Assembly (NCBI GenBank): GCA_963854735.1
Contig: OY978103.1
Location: 744,001 to 808,000, forward strand
Length of the DNA: 64,000 nucleotides
Reading direction: 5' to 3'
From: Marvania coccoides
Lineage: Eukaryota > Chlorophyta > Trebouxiophyceae > Chlorellales > Chlorellaceae
The notes under the pieces were generated by a model. The model worked only from the letters and a program-made list of their open reading frames with translations, searched no databases and was not told where the DNA came from. Numbering within the stretch: position 1 is the first letter of the stretch; each line of letters opens with the position of its first letter. A program made the position numbers and the translations under genes. Positions 45,668 through 56,581 of this stretch are shown here, piece by piece.

Positions 45668-45980
45668 AAAGCACCAAGCTTTTGCCGCGGGTGCTCAACG
45701 AGAATAGTTGAATTAATAAAAACTCAAAAAAAAAAGCAAAAAAACTCGGAGTTTCAAAATTTATATATATTTTTTTCTCAGGAGGCTTTAGCATATTCCC
45801 GATCTCAAATTTGCCTTAAAAGCTAGCTGCTAGGGAATAGATATATGTCAAGTGGCGCTGCCTCGTCCATCTGCCCTGCGCTCTCGCAACTGATGGCCGG
45901 TTCAAAAAGTAATAAGATAATTACACTACCAATGAGTGCATTCCAATGGCTATATTCAATGGGGGGGGGGAATGGCGGCA

Positions 45981-46016
45981 TAGGTTTGAGGTTTGAGGTT
46001 TTACAGATGGTTTAGA
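45981..46016 (-). mobile_element. LINE 3'-tail remnant
   Basis: On the minus strand it reads AACCATCTGTAAAACCTC followed by AAACCTC-type repeats, matching the end of the full 3' UTR copy (AACCATATGTAAAACCTCC near 6600). No clean target-site duplication seen. Confidence 0.65.
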
Positions 46017-46539
46017 ATTGGGGCGGAAAATCAAACTGACACGCCGGCCAGCCCCAGCAAAGAAAACTTGAAATTCCATTTTCATGAAGCGAATATAGGG
46101 AAGAGGAAAATAAGAACACTAGGCAGCAAAACAAACGGGATTTCGTAATAAAAGCAAGTGACTCGACAGAGCGAAAACCATTGGGAGGTGAAGTTTCAGG
46201 AAAGGACTCTCCTGCCCGGTGCAGCCAGGCATTTTCAGAGATTCCTTGCCTTCAAAAATGAAAAGATGCGAACAATGGAGGGTAGGGGGAGAAACACACG
46301 GTAAAGCGGCATCAAAACAGCAAATATCATAAGAACATGAAAAGGAAAAGGAACCACACACTGACGCTAAAAACAGGGCGTTGATGCCAGAAAGAAGAGC
46401 AGATCACACGAAAACAAAGCTATATTGTTTTTTTACTTAATTTTTAGAGGTATTCTTTAAGAAAGTAATTTCAAAAGGTAAGGTGACGCGTTTTTCGAAT
46501 GTTTTTTTCGTCACCACAACCAGCTTACCAGCTAGCTCA

Positions 46540-48662
46540 TTAGCGCAGCGCAGTCCTGGCGGAGGTGGAGACCAGCTTGGACAGGAGGCTCGACCGCATG
46601 CCGTTGCCTTCAGCTGAGTCCCGGCTCTTCTTATCCACAGTAATCTTCCCGCTGGGCTGGCGCTCCACGTCGGGCACGTACTTGCGGCGCAGGTGGCCGG
46701 TGTAGATCTGGCGGGGGCGGGTGATGCGGTTAACAGGCTCGCTGACCATCTCCTTCCATTGCGCCACCCAGCCGACGGTACGGGCCAGCGCAAAAATGAC
46801 CGTGAACATCTCGGTGGGAATTCCCAGGGCCTGAAGAAGAGAGCGCAGGAAAAAAAACAGTAAAAATCACCACATTATTATTTTACACCCCCCCCCACAC
46901 ACACACACACACAAAAAAAATATATTTTGCATTGTTGGTTAATTTTGATTCTTTCTGGCCTCACCGTGAGCACGATGCCGGAGTAGAAATCAACGTTGGG
47001 GTACAGCGAGCGGGCCTTGAAGTAGGGGTCCTCCAGAGCATGCTTCTCCAGCTCCACCGCGATGTCCAGCAGTGGGTTCTGGATGCCCATCTTCTCCAGC
47101 ACGCGGTGGGTGACCTGGCGCATGAGCTTGGCGCGGGGGTCGTGCGTCTTGTACACCCTGTGGCCGAAGCCCATCAGCCGGAAAGGGTCCTGCAAATGAG
47201 GAGGAGGAGAAAAAAAGTGAGCCACACAAAAAAAAAACGTCTCATCGAAAATTCAACTCACGTTGCGGTCGCGGGCGCGCTCCAGCACGCGGGGAATGGC
47301 CTCCACGCCGCCCATCTCGTTGATCTCGTTCAGCATCTTCAGCACCGCCTCGTTGGCGCCGCCATGCGCAGGGCCCCACAGCGCCGCGATTCCCGACGCC
47401 ACGCAAGCAAAAGGGTTGGCCTGGGAGGAGCCGGCGGTGCGCACAGTGGAGGTGGACGCGTTCTGCTCGTGGTCAAGGTGCAAGATAAAGATAATTTCCA
47501 GCGCCCTGGCCAACTCGGGGTCAACCTCGTAGCGCTCAGACGGCACCGCAAACATCATGTGCAAGAAGTTCTCGGCGTAGGTGAGGTCGTTGCGCGGGTA
47601 GATGATGGGCTGCCCGATGGAGGTCTTGTACGCCATGGCAGCCAGCGTCGGCATTTTCGAGATGAGGCGGTAGCACGCGCGCAGCTGCTGATGAGGGTTG
47701 CGGATCTCCGCTACTTCGGGGTAAAATGCTGAAAGAGCGCCCACAACTCCCACCTGCAAAGAAATGGACGAGAAATGTTAAAATTACAGCATGCAATTTA
47801 ATTCTTGCTCCTTTCTTTGGATGTAAAATGCGGTTGATATGCATTTATGGGACTTTTTTTTCTCATACCATGATGCTCATGGGGTGAGAGTCATGCCTGA
47901 AGCCTCGGTAGAACTGCATGAGGTGCTCGTTCACCAGGGTGTGGTGCTTGATCTCGCGCTCAAAGGCCATTTTTTCAGCGCGATCAGGGAGCTCGCCGTG
48001 CAGCAGCAGGAAAGTCGAGTCCATGAAGTCGCCCTCGGCTGCCAACTCCTCGATGGGGTACCTGCCGAGAGAAGTTGGGTGGGTTTGGGGGGATTTATTT
48101 AGGTGAGTCATCATTAATGAACAGAAAATCATTTGATTATATACAAGGTTTGAGAAATCAGATAACACGTGAAACACGACAATCAGATGGATAAATTCTA
48201 GCGTATTGGCCCCCGAAGTGCTACAAATCGGTAAAAATTGAAGGATCGCCGACCATAAAAAATTCAACGTACCCTCGGTAAAGAAGGACGCCCTTGTTGC
48301 CGTCGATGAAGGTGATGGAGCTCTCGCAGGAAGCGGTGCTGGTAAAGCCGGGGTCGAAGGTGCATATGCCGGTGCTGCAATGGCAAAAGGAAGGCGAAAA
48401 GGGGACGTTAAAAACGACAACGGTATATTTATTAATAGCATTTTTTACATAATTAGTATTCTGCCGGATGAGCAAAGTGTGCGTACCTTCCCATGAGCTT
48501 GCGGATGTCCAAGAACCTCGCGCCGTTGGAGTCCAAGAGGATGGGAAACTCAACTTTGGTGCCGTCTGGGAGTGTAAGCGTTGCGGAGCCGTCCAAGACC
48601 TCGGCCTCATCGGGCACAGCAGTGATGCCCGACTCCATGGAGGGCCTTGCAATTCCGGGCAT
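46540..48662 (-). CDS. CSY: Citrate synthase
   Basis: Condenses oxaloacetate and acetyl-CoA. Exons 48662-48487, 48374-48273, 48061-47869, 47753-47262, 47189-46965, 46830-46540 give 492 residues, all phases consistent. Bacterial-like type II sequence shared with plant peroxisomal enzymes: [30 protein letters not shown]. Catalytic residues: His about 252 in [11 protein letters not shown], His about 287 in GPAHGGANE, and Asp about 388 in YPNVDFYSG; substrate Arg in GFGHRVYK. Start taken at [11 protein letters not shown]; the frame is open further upstream ([15 protein letters not shown]), so an N-terminal signal may be missed. The last ~30 residues after [10 protein letters not shown] are unusual and end SARTALR, not a PTS1. 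Peroxisome or mitochondrion cannot be decided. Confidence 0.94.
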
Positions 48663-49432
48663 AATAGTGTCGGTAAAAAGGGTTGGGATGTCGGTGATCG
48701 AAGCCGTAAGATGAGGAAGTCTCGGAGAGCGAGCTGGAGGGCGAGGGATTAAAAACTGGGTGGTACTGCACCATAAACTATTTTTAAATGCAACGGTTCG
48801 GTGCCGAATTCAGCTATATCATCGTTTCGGGTCTTTCGACATTAGTTATGATGCCGCTGTTGACTAATTCATCATCATCATCATGTGACGCGATGTTTGA
48901 ACTTCCGCACCTGTTTTTCATTACTATTATATTTGAACATCTAAATGGATGTCGGTAGCCCTCTAATCGTCAACTATTTCGCACCCCATTTTTTGATCAT
49001 TTTGTTGTTGCTTTCTTTTTCCTTTGGTTGTTCTTGTTGACGTCCTCGTATGCACACCTGTCATTTCATGCATTATTCTCCATCGATGTTTAATCTACTA
49101 GCTCCGGTCCATTGACTTGCGCCAGAACACGCAGAACTGTCTTCCAACTGCCAAACTTTAAATATAAACAATTAAATAAACAAGGTCCACAGAATGCTGC
49201 TGCTGCTGCTTTGCCCAAAGGACGCATGGTGAGGCATACAATCAGTTATTGATTGACGGGGGAAAATGCAGCCTTGGAGATAAAGTTGCCTCGTCTCACT
49301 TTCAAAATTTTCTCGTCCTCATAAGCTACTCCTGCTACTGAAAATTGTGCGAGGAGCTTTGAAGCGTCTTTCAATGACTTCTACCCTGAGAACATTTTAA
49401 TGACGACTGAGTTGTGCGCCTTACGCTTCTAT
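48663..49432. other. Intergenic, 770 bp
   Basis: Upstream of citrate synthase (-) and 3' of the SET gene (-). Includes a short (CTG) repeat at about 49196-49210. No gene seen. Confidence 0.5.
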
Positions 49433-50520
49433 CTAGCTTCCCCCCTGGCTGTCGCCACCGCCATAGCCAGAGCGATCGTAATCAAGGCCGTAGTCAACGA
49501 AGATTTCGCCGCCAGCAGGGATGAAGCACACCGCCTCAAAAATGAGGCCAGACTCATCCTGCGAATGGGATACAAAGGGAGAAAATTTGAGACTTTGCAG
49601 AAATGGAAGCTAAAACGCCTAATTTGTCGGTTATAATTGCAAAAGAAAGCAAAAATCGACCCATCACATTTCGCTTTATTTTAGCTAATGCAAAAATCGT
49701 GCTAGCCTCTCTGTCTTCCTTACCTTTGGATCGTCTTCTACCGTGACGTTAACGCCTCTCCCGCCCTTCACCGGCTCATTAACGTAAGCCAGGGTGGGGT
49801 CTATGGGCCACCACGGCAGCCCAGGCACTGGCGTGTTGCAGGGGCTACCCGTCCAGCCTGTAGGGTCCAGCAGTTCCCCCCGGCTGTTTTTGAAACAGTA
49901 GTACTGCGCTAGAGGGGCTGCCACGCACTTGGCCGTCATTTCTTGCGCAGAGCGTGGCCGCCCTGGGTACGTCCCAATTACTGTCCCTGCAAATGAGCGT
50001 ATCGATAGATAATGAATGCTTTCTTCAAATAGCATAACCAGGCGCAATTCTTTAGTTATGAAAATAATATGGATTAAGATGGTTTCGGTGGTTTACCTGG
50101 CTCGATGTCTTTCAGGGCAAATACCCCGCGTCCCTGCACCACCGAATCTCTCACTTCCAGCAGCCCTGGGGGGCACCGCCCACGCGGCCGAGTTGGATAA
50201 CATGCAGCTACGTAGGCTGCAATGGTTGCTAGAGCGAATTTAAGGGGTAATAAGAGTGCTGATGTAGCGCCCGGAAACGTCTGCAGAGTGTCCAGGTGGT
50301 CCTCCAGCCCAGGAGGGAGAGCTTTTTGCATAATTAGCAGCGTGCGGTGGACAGCAAAAGAGCGAGGCTGAGCTATCGGAAGAGCCAGGCGGCGAGATGG
50401 ATTGGAAGTCGACGGTGTGGGAAGTGATGTCCGCTGCGAGGACGAGGTATGGGAGCTGCAGGGCGAAGGCAGTGGAGACCCCAGGAGAGATGTTTGTGTG
50501 AAGGAGGCCATGCCGGCCAT
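49433..50520 (-). CDS. SET-domain protein with N-terminal membrane helix
   Basis: Exons 50520-50097, 49986-49724, 49558-49433 give 270 residues. The last exon is short (41 codons). SET blocks: LLEVRDSVVQGRGVFALKDI, then GTVIGTYPGR, YYCFKN, YVNEPVKGGRGVNV in place of the usual NHS, and the C-terminal EIFVDYGLDYDRSGY. Residues about 30-110 are Ser/Pro-rich with one hydrophobic helix (LLLPLKFALATIAAYVAA), so a plastid transit peptide or membrane anchor is possible. The NEP variant occurs in small SET proteins of algae; the substrate is unknown. An upstream non-coding exon is possible because a good acceptor precedes the ATG. Head-to-head with PSMA3. Confidence 0.82.
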
Positions 50521-50818
50521 CGCGGGTGCTTGCTGCCAAAGATTTGGTTGATTGAAAGATTAAATATGTGTAAAAGGGGCATGCTAAGCTCATTTTCGCC
50601 CAAATTTTTGCGTTTGGAGCTGCGGGCCATTTTGAAGGTCGTTTTGTTTATTGCGCTTCTAAAACTATTATTATCATTAATTTTATCGTGATCTTCACTC
50701 AAGACCGGCATCAAAGTCGTTTCATTCCTTCAGAATTTGTGTTTGATCGCTTTGTTTTTTTGTGTTCAAGGATCATCTCTGCTTTTGTTTTCGTCGGCAG
50801 CGTTAACAGCACGGTGCA
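50521..50818. promoter_or_regulatory. 298-bp divergent promoter (SET gene / PSMA3)
   Basis: AT-rich shared upstream region; no TATA consensus recognised. The far end may include a 5' UTR exon of the SET gene. Confidence 0.45.
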
Positions 50819-52304
50819 ATGGCTGGAATAGGCACAGGAGTGAGTACTGGTCCCTCTGCTCTCTTTTCAGTGGCTTGATCACCAAAAGCTGATGGAAAAC
50901 ATAAATTTCTGCTTGCAGTATGACTTATCAGTCAGCACATTCAGCCCAGACGGACGTGTTTTCCAGACAGAGTACGCGCAGAAGGCCGTGGACAGCAGCG
51001 GGTGAGCTATGCGCACGCTTTTCAGGACATTCGAATCACCACTCTTCACTTTTTCGCAGCTCTCACCTTCCTTCTCACCCTTCCTACTGCAGAACTGTCG
51101 TCGGAATTCGATGCAAGGATGGAGTCGTCTTGGTACGCCTTTCACACGCCCCTCTCTTCACTTTCCCTTCACTCCGCTCCGCTGCTCACCAATTCTCTCT
51201 CTCTCCTCTTCCTTCCTTTCCCAGGGCGCTGAGAAGCTCATCATTTCCAAGATGCTGGAGGAGCACTCCAACCGACGCACTTTTCCTCTGGACCGCCACG
51301 CCGGCGCTGCCATCGCTGGCGTTGCTGCCGACGGCCGGGCGGTGATCAACCGGGCTCAGTCAGAGGCGGCGCAGTACAAGTCGTTCTACGGCGACCCCAT
51401 CCCGGGACACGTGCTGGCGGAGCGCGTGGCGTCCTACAAGCACGCCTTCAACTTGTATTGGTGAGTGAATGCAGGAAAATTGGAGACGGGCGAAATGGAG
51501 AGAGACTGAAGCATTTGGGTGTAGCCAAAGGCTCGATGTTACTGAATATATCTGCACAACGTTGACAACTGCGTATACACACACAGCGTGGGAGTACTAC
51601 CTACCATGTGAGCTGTTCTAAACTCAACAGTAAGCTTTTCTAAACCTGCATTCTTCCCCTCCGCCGTCTCTCGTTTCAGGTACGTGCGGCCGTTTGGGGT
51701 ATGCAGCCTGCTGGCGGCGTACGACCGGGAGGGTCCTCAGCTATACCTGGTGGACCCCGCTGGCACCATGCACCGTTACAACGGCACTGCGGTGGGGAAG
51801 GGGCGGCAGGGCGCCAAGAACGAGATTGAAAAGCTGAAGCTGTCAGAGATGACCTGCCGGGAGGGCGTCAACGCGGTGGCAAAGATGTGAGTTGGTGGGG
51901 GAGTAGTGTTAGACACGATTCCACTCTGTGGTTGGTAGTATTAAGGGGGGAAATGGAAAGAAATTTAGAAGAAATTTGATTTTTAGCGTTTTTTCCTTTC
52001 AATCTTACCTTGTGGAATTTCTTTCTTTTCATGTGTACAGCCTGCACCAGGTGCACGATGAGGAGAAGGGCTTTGAGATGGAGCTGGCGTGGGTGTGCGA
52101 CGAGAGCAGCAAGGTGTTTGGCCGGGTTCCTGATGAGCTGGCGGCAGAGGCGGAGCGGCTGGCCAAGGAGGCGCTGGAGGCGGAGGACATGTGAGTTATT
52201 GCATCAAAAGTAGAGACAGGTAGATAAAGAGCGCATTGAACACACATATTGCTTTCATATTTTCTCACGCCTTTTTTTTTTTTGTACGTTGCAGGGATGA
52301 CTAG
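50819..52304 (+). CDS. PSMA3: 20S proteasome subunit alpha type 3
   Basis: Alpha-ring subunit (alpha7) of the 20S core. Seven exons: 50819-50839, 50919-51001, 51093-51132, 51225-51460, 51680-51886, 52041-52190, 52295-52304, giving 248 residues; the last exon adds only the end of M-D-D and the stop. Start [20 protein letters not shown] matches the family's N-terminus with [16 protein letters not shown]; then [96 protein letters not shown]. The acidic tail of the animal protein is short here. Very small exons at both ends. Confidence 0.96.
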
Positions 52305-52840
52305 TTTTTATTGTTAAGGTAGCACAATATTAGGCATGTGTGCGGAGGAATGTACAGCAATTATACCCATACAAGGGTGGAGAGCATGTAAAAACGGCAT
52401 GAAAAAAGTGCACAAATAATTATATACGAAAACAATGCCTCTCAACTCAGTACGTTCTGACGCCATGCCAGAAAAACTCTGGCACCCGATCTGTCCTCGA
52501 GGGAGTGCCCCTGCGAGGTCGAGCGGCGGCAGGAGAGGGCGAATCTCAAAACCACATGCACACCGCCGGCCATTGCGCCCTCGGCATTAATTGCAAGCGA
52601 CAGCACGGCCATCGCAGGGCATTTGCGTCGGCCAGCTATCTGAGGCGCAGTGACGGCAATTTCGCAGGCTACTGAATGGGCTGGCCGCCTCCCAGTGGCT
52701 TAGATAGTTGGGGAAGTGTCCTCACATTCTTTCTTCCCTCTCGGCGAAATATCTATTTTTGTATCTTTGTTGTCGAAAATCAAAATTTGTTAAGATACGT
52801 CAATCTATTTTTTTCCGATTAAGCCATTTACAAGCTTACA
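52305..52840. other. Spacer with coding-like GC-rich patch, 536 bp
   Basis: Holds the PSMA3 3' end and the promoter of the next gene. Within it a hairpin (TGCCAGA at 52466-52472, TCTGGCA at 52478-52484, 5-base loop). The stretch 52446-52690 has an open minus-strand frame with coding-like composition; see findings. Confidence 0.5.
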
Positions 52841-53427
52841 ATGGAAACTTACACCCTCGCACACCCTGCGGCATCTGTTGGGCAACCCCCTCCTTCGTTG
52901 TCGCCATTTAACTTGGCACTCGGCCTGTTCCCTGGCCCCACCCCGCAGCTGGACAATATTTGGGGGCAATGCGCGCGAATGGAATGCCCGCAGCCCGCCC
53001 TGGCACCCAATGGCCGCCCAGCAGGTCGATCGAGGGCGAGGGATGCGGTCCTGGACGCACCTGCAGAGCTGGATGCCATGTCCCCCGCAGACGAAATAAT
53101 CAGAATTTTCCATCGCGCACGGCCCACCGAGCCCTTGGTCCAGGAGCCAGCCTCGCAAACCCCCCACAGGCAAGATTTTACAAATGCTGGCAGCTGTCTT
53201 CAATATTCACTGACCCCCAATCTCACCTCTCTCTCTCTCTCTCGCATTATTGCAGTATGGACATGCCCTCATTTCTGCGGCCCTCCCACCGTTGGGTGGT
53301 GCAGGCTGTCGGCTGCGGCACAGACCCTGCTCGCCGGCCTTACTACCGTCTGACTGTTCGCCGAGTAGGAGAAAGCATCCCGGGGGACGAGGGCCCGCCG
53401 ATCGGCTACGCCGCCCCAGCTGCTTGA
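52841..53427 (+). CDS. Unknown protein, two exons, GC-AG intron
   Basis: Exons 52841-53169 and 53256-53427 give 166 residues. Exon 1 is Pro/Ala-rich (SVGQPPPSLSPF) and ends in an amphipathic stretch, ADEIIRIFHRARPTEPL. Exon 2 starts MDMPSFLRPSHRWVVQA and contains GTDPARRPYYRLTVRRV, a basic, RNA-binding-looking segment, then an acidic-to-neutral end. The junction needs the GC donor AG|GCAAGA and the acceptor TTGCAG. Reading straight through without splicing gives a Cys/Ser-rich tail that looks non-coding. It resembles small mitochondrial ribosomal proteins in style, but I cannot place it. Confidence 0.55.
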
Positions 53428-53936
53428 AATGTCAAAGAAAAAAGGGGCCACAGCTTTTTGTATTTGGAAAAAAAAATACACCGATGTTTTTTCTTCGCCG
53501 GTAGTAGGCATTCATGTACATTGATTCTTCCTGAAATACTAATTGAATTCTTTTCTACTAACCTACAATTCTCTTTTTCTCTATCCCACGATTTTTTACC
53601 CCCCTTCTTGCTTTTTCCCCCCTACGTTTTTGTGCTCTCTCTCCTTTTCCGCTTGCAATACGTTATTACCGGTGCTTCTCAGAAGTAAAAAAATGCAATT
53701 ATGGTCATCCTTTCCTGCTGTCTCTCTCTTTCTTTTACTCTTTCTATTTGCTGTTTTTTCCTTGTTCTACATCAGCGTACGGTTGAAAGAGATGTAAAAC
53801 TACTACTACTAAACAATAACAACAAAATAATCAACTAGGCAACACCATACTGTGGGCTCAAACGGCTTCTAATCCCAGGCCATTCAGCTTTTATGGGGGA
53901 GGAATGCGACAAAAATATCTCTTGGGGTTTCCTCTA
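53428..53936. other. Convergent intergenic region, 509 bp
   Basis: 3' flanks of the unknown gene (+) and the LYR gene (-). Pyrimidine-rich on the + strand; no gene seen. Confidence 0.5.
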
Positions 53937-54474
53937 TCAATCACAGCTGCCTTTCAAGTAAACCTCCCAGTCTGTACCATGTTTGTCCATCTTTGAGTAC
54001 GCCTCCAGCTGCTCCAGGCTGCGAATGCCCACCTCCATGCCCTTTCTAACTGCATCGGGATTTGTCAGCACTTTGTTTTGTCGAAACTCTAGTCGAATGT
54101 CCTCGATGATGGTGTCGCGCTTGATGCTGGGGTATCTGCAGCAGGAAATGAACACTAGCGTAAAAAATCAATTGAAAACACGGATGTTTCTAACTGAGTT
54201 TTATTTACCCGTGGTGTCTACAGGACAAATAGAAAAAAGGCGATCCTTGCAGGAAGTGATTGGAACAAATGAATGGAAATTGCAGGGTTTGGGGACACCC
54301 CAAAATTGCCCAACACGGAAGCCAGAAAATAAAGATTTTCTGCAGGGTTTAAGGAAACTTTTCTGAAGTCTGCCAAAGACTCGCTCCCAAAAGCTGAATG
54401 GTATGCAATACTCACTCTTTGGCAGCTTTCATGATGTGGCGGTATAGCCGAACGACCTGCCCACGAGAAGCCAT
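53937..54474 (-). CDS. LYR-motif mitochondrial protein
   Basis: Small complex-1-LYR protein of 85 residues; the family passes Fe-S clusters to, or assembles, respiratory complexes together with acyl carrier protein. Exons 54474-54416 and 54135-53937. N-terminus MASRGQVVRLYRHIMKAAKE holds the L-Y-R triad, followed by EYPSIKRDTIIEDIRLEFR and NKVLTNPDAVRKGMEVGIRSLEQLEAY. The conserved Phe in LEFRQNK is present. It looks closest to the LYRM5/LYRM4 size class, but the subfamily is not certain. It starts only 11 bp after the stop of the COA4-like gene on the same strand. Confidence 0.85.
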
Positions 54475-54485
54475 CGCCGCCGCTG

Positions 54486-55046
54486 CTATTGCTGCTGCTT
54501 TGTGCTGCTTTTTTTTTCGTAGCACGCCTTCAGGTCCTTAACCTCTACACAGAGGCCAAAGAAACAGGATTAGCTTAACAACGTCCGTTAGTTATATTCA
54601 ATATCTTCTCCCACCTTTCTGGCACTTTGTCCAGTCCCTGTCGTTCTCCCCCAGGCACTCCTGCAGTCAAAGGGAAAAGAACCAATTTTAGGTTTGGCCA
54701 CTCAAACTTTCACTCCTTCATTCAGAAATAAATTGGCGTTCAACGGCCCTCTTCTGCCTAAAATAGCCGCGCAACTGACGCTGCCACGCTCATCATGGGA
54801 TCATCATGAGAGAGCAGGAGCAGGAGCCACCCCACCGCCTCCCCACACACCACACAACAGGAGCTGAATGCATCGCTCGTGCGCCTGCAGCTAGGGTTTC
54901 ATAAAAGACACATATTGTTTTACCTCCAGATTGACGTAGAGCTTGCTGCAGTCTCCAAACTGGGCCACGAGAGGATCAACTTCGTCGTCGTCGGGCTGCG
55001 TCAATCGCTGGTGCAGGTCGCCTTCAGGACGAGTGGGTGGCTGCAT
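54486..55046 (-). CDS. Twin CX9C protein, COA4 (CHCHD8)-like
   Basis: A 75-residue intermembrane-space protein, imported by the Mia40 disulfide relay, whose family helps assemble cytochrome c oxidase. Exons 55046-54924, 54660-54615, 54544-54486; the second exon is only 46 bp. Two CX9C pairs: C-SKLYVNLEE-C split by intron 1, and C-QKEVKDLKA-C split by intron 2. Between them is the family's DRDW..C pattern (ENDRDWTKC), matching QDWRKC of COA4. The N-terminus DPLVAQFGDC is also like COA4's DPL(D)xLI. The C-terminus ends KKSSTKQQQ. Too short to be found by simple ORF length; model relies on phase agreement at both junctions. Confidence 0.85.
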
Positions 55047-55252
55047 CGACGGATTGAAAATATATGAATTGAATACAATGGGCGAGTTTTTGAGTGATAT
55101 GTTTTTTTGAAAATTTCATGGGGTGGAGAGGGAGAGAAATGCAACTTTTCTGAGAGCCAGATGGATTCTTATTTTGTTTTTTTTATTTAATTGCCATCAG
55201 ACACATCTGATCGCTCATCCACCCGAGCGATATGTGACCACAAAATGTAAAA
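55047..55252. promoter_or_regulatory. 206-bp divergent promoter (COA4-like / CSA)
   Basis: Short head-to-head spacer, AT-rich, with T-runs. No recognised element. Confidence 0.45.
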
Positions 55253-56581
55253 ATGTTCAGATACGAACACATTTTTCGGCGAGAGGAGGATGCAGACGCC
55301 AACAGAGACTTACTTCACTCTTGGCAGCGCTCAAGGTGCATTTTCTTTAAGCCTTCCATTCCAAAATTCCTCTTTTCACACCCTTTTTCTCCACCGCCCC
55401 GCAGAGTGGCGTCCTTGCAGCTCAGCCAGCGCAAAATCTTCAAAAGCGCGCACCGCGCAGGCGTGTCATGGCTCTCTCTCGACGATGTGGAGCACCGCTA
55501 TCTGCTGTCCTGCGCCGCAGACGCCTCCATTGCCATTTACGACACCCAGGAGCATCCTTCCACCGCCGCTGCCACTTCTGCAGCCGAGCACGAGCCTCTG
55601 GCGACAATAAATCGACAGCAGCACCCTGACGCGCACCAAGCCGCCGTTGCCGCCGCAATTTGGTACCCAATAGACACTGGAATCTTTCTATCTGGTGGGC
55701 GGGACGGTATGGTAAAAGTGTGGGACGCCAACGCGCTGCAAGCGGTTTCCAGCTTCGATATAGCTTCCCCCGTGTTTGCCATTGCTATGGCCTCTAACCC
55801 TGCCGCCTCCACGCACTGCCTGGTGGCTGTAGGCAGCGCAGAGCCTGACGTCCGGCTGTGTGATATAATGTCTGGGGGGTTCACGCATCGCTTAACGGGG
55901 CACCGGGAGGCGGTGTGGGCGGTGGTGTGGTCAGTTACCAACGAGTGGGAGCTCCTCACGGGCGGGCGGGACGGCCAGCTGCGGATTTGGGACGTTCGGA
56001 GGGCAGGAACAAGAGTGGTGCTTGATATGCATAACACGCAGCACAGGCAGCAGGCGGCGGTGCGAAGGGGCGGGGGAACCGCCCGCCCTGCCTCCCCGCC
56101 GCGCCCCGCGGGGGCGCAGCCCTCGGGCGGCGCGTACGCCAAAGCACACGAAGCGGGAGGGGTCACCGGGGTCACACCCACCCCTGATGGGTTGTATTGG
56201 ATAAGCGCGGGCAATGACGACCGCGTGCGGCTGTGGGACGCGGCCACCCGGCGGCACGAGCTGCTGCACTACCCTGACACCTTCAATCGAGCTTCCAAAC
56301 CGAGGCAGTTGGCGGTAACCGACGATGGTTGTACTTTCTTCCACCCTTCGGGGTCCGCGGTACAAGTTTTGGGGGTGCGCAGCGGGAAGGTGGTTGGGAC
56401 GTTGACTGGGGGGCATTTTGAGAGCGTCAACAGCTGTTGTTGGAACCCTGAGGCCGAGGAGTTGTACACAGGCGGGAATGACAACCACATTGTCGCGTGG
56501 GCGCCCAGGGAGCTGGCGCGGGTGGGAGGTGGTGTCGGGGAGGAAGAGGATGAACTTGACAAGGACGCATGGAGCGATTGA
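55253..56581 (+). CDS. ERCC8: Cockayne syndrome A / ERCC8 WD40 protein
   Basis: Substrate receptor of the CUL4-DDB1 ligase in transcription-coupled repair. Exons 55253-55335 and 55405-56581 give 419 residues. WD repeats by block: AGVSWLSLDDVEHRYLLSCAADASIAIYD, IWYPIDTGIFLSGGRDGMVKVWD, CLVAVGSAEPDVRLCDIMSG, GHREAVWAVVWS and GGRDGQLRIWDVRRAG, GNDDRVRLWD, GGHFESVNSCCWNP with LYTGGNDNHIVAW. The C-terminus DELDKDAWSD matches the DAWSSD end of human CSA. The acidic DDB1-binding region is at the start (MFRYEHIFRREEDADAN). Between repeats 4 and 5 there is a ~40-residue Gln/Arg/Pro/Gly insert not present in animals. Confidence 0.92.
   Translation: MFRYEHIFRREEDADANRDLLHSWQRSRCIFFKPSIPKFLFSHPFSPPPRRVASLQLSQRKIFKSAHRAGVSWLSLDDVEHRYLLSCAADASIAIYDTQEHPSTAAATSAAEHEPLATINRQQHPDAHQAAVAAAIWYPIDTGIFLSGGRDGMVKVWDANALQAVSSFDIASPVFAIAMASNPAASTHCLVAVGSAEPDVRLCDIMSGGFTHRLTGHREAVWAVVWSVTNEWELLTGGRDGQLRIWDVRRAGTRVVLDMHNTQHRQQAAVRRGGGTARPASPPRPAGAQPSGGAYAKAHEAGGVTGVTPTPDGLYWISAGNDDRVRLWDAATRRHELLHYPDTFNRASKPRQLAVTDDGCTFFHPSGSAVQVLGVRSGKVVGTLTGGHFESVNSCCWNPEAEELYTGGNDNHIVAWAPRELARVGGGVGEEEDELDKDAWSD

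Larger units (their letters stand above)
45332..46539. other. Intergenic, 1.2 kb, with LINE tail remnants
   Basis: Convergent 3' flanks of secreted copy 3 (+) and citrate synthase (-). Holds two minimal LINE 3' tails and one inverted repeat (listed separately). No gene seen. Confidence 0.6.

Noticed and set aside
45354..46016. Short repeats considered as a CRISPR array
   Set aside because: They are LINE tails with different spacing; there are no regular spacers and the genome is eukaryotic.
49400..49636. A 78-codon + strand frame
   Set aside because: The minus strand holds the last exon of the SET gene (EIFVDYGLDY), which explains the coding signal.
52841..53427. The unknown two-exon gene as ribosomal protein bS16
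   Set aside because: PARRPYYRL resembles the bS16 RPFYR motif, but the remaining bS16 core is absent and the protein ends too early.
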